DNA from: Typhlomys cinereus
Taxonomy: Eukaryota; Chordata; Mammalia; Rodentia; Platacanthomyidae
Assembly: GCA_023101885.1 (NCBI GenBank)
Contig: JALPQD010000240.1
Span: 620,001 to 684,000, forward strand
Reading direction: 5' to 3'
Length of the DNA: 64,000 nucleotides
Shown here in pieces: positions 61,134 through 64,000 of the stretch; position 1 is the stretch's first letter; each line of letters starts with the position of its first letter. Both the position numbers and the translations under genes were made by a program. The notes under the pieces are model-generated. The model was not told where the DNA came from. It saw nothing but the letters and a program-made list of their open reading frames with translations, and made no database searches.

Positions 61134-62181
61134 TTATACTTCCCTTCTGTCCTCCTGGATGCGCTTGTTTTTTTCTTCAAGCTTGAGTATCATTTGTAGC
61201 ATTTTTTGAAGGCCTGGTTTGGTAGACATGTAAGCTTTCAAGTTGCCTTTGTGCTGGAAAAGTTTTCTTTCTCCCTTGATCATGATGGATAGTTTTGCCA
61301 GGTATATCAGTCTGGGTTAACATTTTTGCTCATTTAATACTTGAAGTACATCTCTCCAAACTCTTCTTGCTTTTACTGTTTCCATTGAGAAGTCATTTGT
61401 TGTTTTAATAGGTTTACCTTTAAAAGTGACTTTTTTTTTCCCTTGAAGCTCTCAGCACCTTTTCTTTGTCTTGAATGTGGAGTGTTTTGACTATTATTTG
61501 CCATGGCAAGTTTCTATTTTCATCATAACTGTTTGGGTGTGGAATGTCTCTTGTATTGGATGGACCTCTCATTCTTTAGATGAGGAAAGTTTTCTTTGAT
61601 GATAATTTGAAAAATTTCTTCAGGTATGGTAATTTGGGATTCTTGCTTGGTAGTCCATGAATGCACATGTTAAGCTTCTTCAGGGTGTCCCATAACTCTT
61701 GAATATTTCTCTCAAGTATCTTTTTGGCTTTAACAACCTCTTCCATTGAGCTGGTTAATACTCCCACTTTGTCTTCAAGATCTGAAATTCTATTTTCTGC
61801 TTCATTAGTTCTGCCTGTAAGACTCACTGTTGGGTTCTGGGTTGAAGATAACTTGTCTTTTAGTTCAATTTTAAACTCTGCCTGAGACCGTTTTAACTGC
61901 TCTATGCCTATTTTTATTTCTTGAACTGTTTTTCTCAACTCCTCCAAGTGTCTGTTGTGTTCCTGTTCAAAGTGGTTGATGTGGTTATTTAACTCCTCCC
62001 CGATTTCCTCTTTCATAGTATTGATCATGCTTTGAAAGCCATTATCCTGGGCCTGACTTTTTTGGCTATTTTCTGTGAATTAGTTTTCATTTGAATCTAT
62101 CATTATGGGGTTAATTCTTTCGGTGGGAGATTTGTCTTCATGGGTTTTGTTTCTCAAGGATCTGCGTTTTGACTTGGGCAT
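61134..62181 (-). pseudogene. L1 ORF1 remnant (RNA-binding coiled-coil protein)
   Basis: ORF1 protein coats L1 RNA as a coiled-coil trimer. The start ATG at 62181 begins MPKSKRRSLRNKTHEDKSP. A TAA at 62080-62082 stops the frame after 33 residues. The following 61576-62028 encodes the heptad-rich coiled coil (ISDLEDKVGVLTSSMEEV) and the start of the RNA-recognition region (ELWDTLKKLNMCIHGLP). The C-terminal domain is recognisable in other frames (KPIKTTNDFSMETVKARRVW at about 61370-61412) up to a stop at 61134-61136. The span is about 349 codons, near the family length, with at least two frameshifts. Confidence 0.88.
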
Positions 62182-62745
62182 TGTCGTTTTGTCTCTTAAG
62201 ACCTTTCAGATTCTGTGTGTTTTTGAATGAACTGATCTAGTTGATCTATTAATATTCTCTGGCAGTTATTACTAGTGGTTGCCTTGGAGGTGAGTACATT
62301 TGTCTGTTGTTATTATTTCCTGGATGGGGGTATTAGGCTGTTAGTACATCAATTAAGACAGGTTTTGTAGACAGGAGGTGAATATTAGTGTGGTAGTGTA
62401 CTTTTACCACTTAGTAACTTGATGATATGTGAGGGTGAGTGGTATAGTCCCTGAAGTTTTATATGGTTTGGGGGTGGCTATATGGAAAAGTTAATCTACA
62501 GTGATTAATAATTGAAAGAACCAGGATGGTAAAAAGGGGTTTACTTATCTTTGGGCTGGATGTGAAGAATCTCTCCCATGTGATAGGATGATTTTAGAGG
62601 ACTTCAGATGTATGGCGTTTGTCCCCTAGAGCTTTGCTTGGGTTTTCTTTGGACTCTGTTGGTTTCTGAGGAGCAGTGTGTCCTTCCTGAGATGCAGGGT
62701 GACCTGAAGCATCCTGGGAGGGAGGGCGGGTATACCAGCAAAAGG
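62182..62745 (-). promoter_or_regulatory. Probable L1 5' UTR / promoter region
   Basis: About 564 bp between the ORF1 start and the 5' target-site duplication. No tandem monomers like those of mouse A, F or Tf L1 promoters are visible. The 5'-most part (about 62640-62745) is G+C richer. Promoter activity is inferred from position only; the TSD placement makes its inclusion in the insertion solid. Confidence 0.65.
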
Positions 62746-62763
62746 TTCTTAAGATATTTCTTT

Positions 62764-64000
62764 CTGAAAACCTTCAAATACCTTTTAGAGGACTGTTTCT
62801 AAAAAACAACTGTTCCATTCTTGGAACATTCAATGAGAACAACATTCCCAGCAGTTTTTTTTTTTTTTAATTGATTTTAACCTTTCCCAGAATCAAAAGT
62901 CTGGACAAGATCCAAAGTACAGAGTCTTGTCTTTAGTGCCATTTTGATGCTGGCTGTGTGAGGAGTAGAAGTCAAAGTTCTGCTCCATCTATTCCTCAGT
63001 GTGCTAACAATATGAGACACAACACTCTTGCTTAATCCACCTGTCGTCCACTTTAGTCTCTGACCCTTAACTGTCCCTCTAAGATCTTGTTTTTTTATCA
63101 TTAACACCTTTGATCTCTTGGCTGCAAGCTTTGGATCTATGGATTGTTCCAGGATTTTCTTTCTCTATGAATATACAGTATGACTTCCTGACTCTGATTC
63201 TTAGCATTATCTTTGCACATACTTTGGCATTTTACTCTCTGCTCTGGCATCCACGCCCAAGTTCTTGTCTGCAGCAAAACATGGACTAACTTAGAGTATC
63301 TGCTCATTTTGGTAACCAATATCCATTCACCTTGCTTCTGGAAAAAGACTATCTGGATCTTTCCCTTGGAAACTATTCCTCTATCAACTTACAACTTCCA
63401 TTTATAAATCTTTACCATATCACAGAGTTTAAAGGGGACACTTGAGTCAGGCTTGGCCAGTATGACATGCTACCCATGCCACCTAGGAATGGGAGAGGTC
63501 AGGGGTTCCATTCAAATTATGTGGGAAAATACTTCTCCCTTTCTTCTGGGTTAATGGTTATGGAAATCTAAACCTTAAATAGGTTATCAGAAAGAAAAGA
63601 ACTTCTGAGAGTGAGCCTCACACCAGTGAGAGCTGAATACTGAGTGGTGAAATCCCTCAGAGAGCAGAACATTCTAGGAATATATTCCTATACTTCACCA
63701 GTGTTCACCTTTTCAGCTGACTACAGTTTATGTTATTTATTTTTTTGCCACTTGATGATTAACAAGACATACCAGGAAGCACCTCTCACTTACCAGCTGT
63801 GTTCTTAGCTTCCCAGAGCAATCTCCATATGTGGAACATACAATAAATTGTGTTCATAATGCAGGTGTCAATCAATATTTGAAAATGAGCAGTTGAAAAG
63901 ACTCTGATGAACTTAAGCAGGGTAATAAGACTATCAGGTAAGTCACAGAAGTTAGGAAAAGGCAGAGACCAAGGGAAACAAAGCAGCTTGAATCCTAGAT
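62764..64000. other. Unique sequence with a poly(T) run
   Basis: A T-run at about 62856-62869 is followed by 500 bases of pyrimidine-rich sequence, which could be an antisense-inserted cDNA, but I recognise neither a protein nor matching flanks. No other feature. Confidence 0.35.

Larger units (their letters stand above)
55685..62745 (-). mobile_element. Full-length but decayed LINE-1
   Basis: An approximately 7.06-kb L1 on the minus strand, containing 5' UTR, ORF1, a 57-bp spacer, ORF2, 3' UTR and A-rich tail. The ends are marked by ttcttaaggtatttcttt (55667-55684) and ttcttaagatatttcttt (62746-62763), an 18-bp target-site duplication with one mismatch. Removing the SINE at 57106-57444 and the internal duplication leaves about 6.5 kb, the usual length of a complete rodent L1. 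Stops and frameshifts disable both reading frames. Confidence 0.93.

Noticed and set aside
62856..63420. Poly(T) followed by pyrimidine-rich sequence as an antisense processed pseudogene
   Set aside because: No recognisable protein in any frame and no matching flanking duplication could be found.

Overview
This is mammalian, almost certainly rodent, nuclear DNA from an intron or a gene-poor intergenic region. I find no exon, tRNA, rRNA or other host gene that I can support. The open frames longer than 60 codons are either antisense to, or fragments of, LINE-1, are read through dinucleotide repeats, or are chance frames without recognisable domains. The rodent assignment rests on the repeats: B1-like 7SL-derived SINEs, B2/ID-like tRNA-derived SINEs, rodent-type LINE-1 with a G-rich 3' UTR tract, and MT/MLT-type MaLR LTRs. 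The youngest SINE (ID/B2-like tRNA head, internal (AC)n) and the LTRs are not the standard mouse or rat forms as I remember them, so a non-murine, perhaps dipodoid, rodent is my low-confidence guess.

Layout. 1-5 kb: old SINEs, an antisense MaLR LTR, a complete solo LTR (2298-2722) with a perfect 5-bp target-site duplication (TSD), and a short truncated L1. 5-12.5 kb: mostly unique sequence with MIR, old L1 and ID-like relics. 12.6-14.6 kb: an AT-rich, repeat-free stretch dense in TAAT/ATTA motifs, the best candidate for conserved regulatory DNA. 15-35 kb: unique sequence with scattered SINEs, MaLR and L1 relics and microsatellites. 35-46 kb: a dense repeat zone with a solo LTR, a local direct duplication (38242-38542 and 40162-40469), a three-layer nest (42008-42842) and an L1 insertion that carries non-L1 sequence ending in an LTR polyadenylation site (44012-44693). 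46-55 kb: unique sequence, a young SINE, MaLR LTRs and a 1.2-kb truncated L1. 55.7-62.7 kb: one apparently full-length but decayed L1 on the minus strand, bounded by an 18-bp TSD and containing a later SINE and an internal chimeric duplication.

The clearest unusual signals are the L1 3' transduction terminated by an LTR poly(A) signal, the scrambled segment inside ORF2 of the full-length L1, and the local duplication that includes part of a SINE. I see no undescribed gene system. The window's interest lies in retrotransposon mechanics and in a few candidate conserved non-coding elements.
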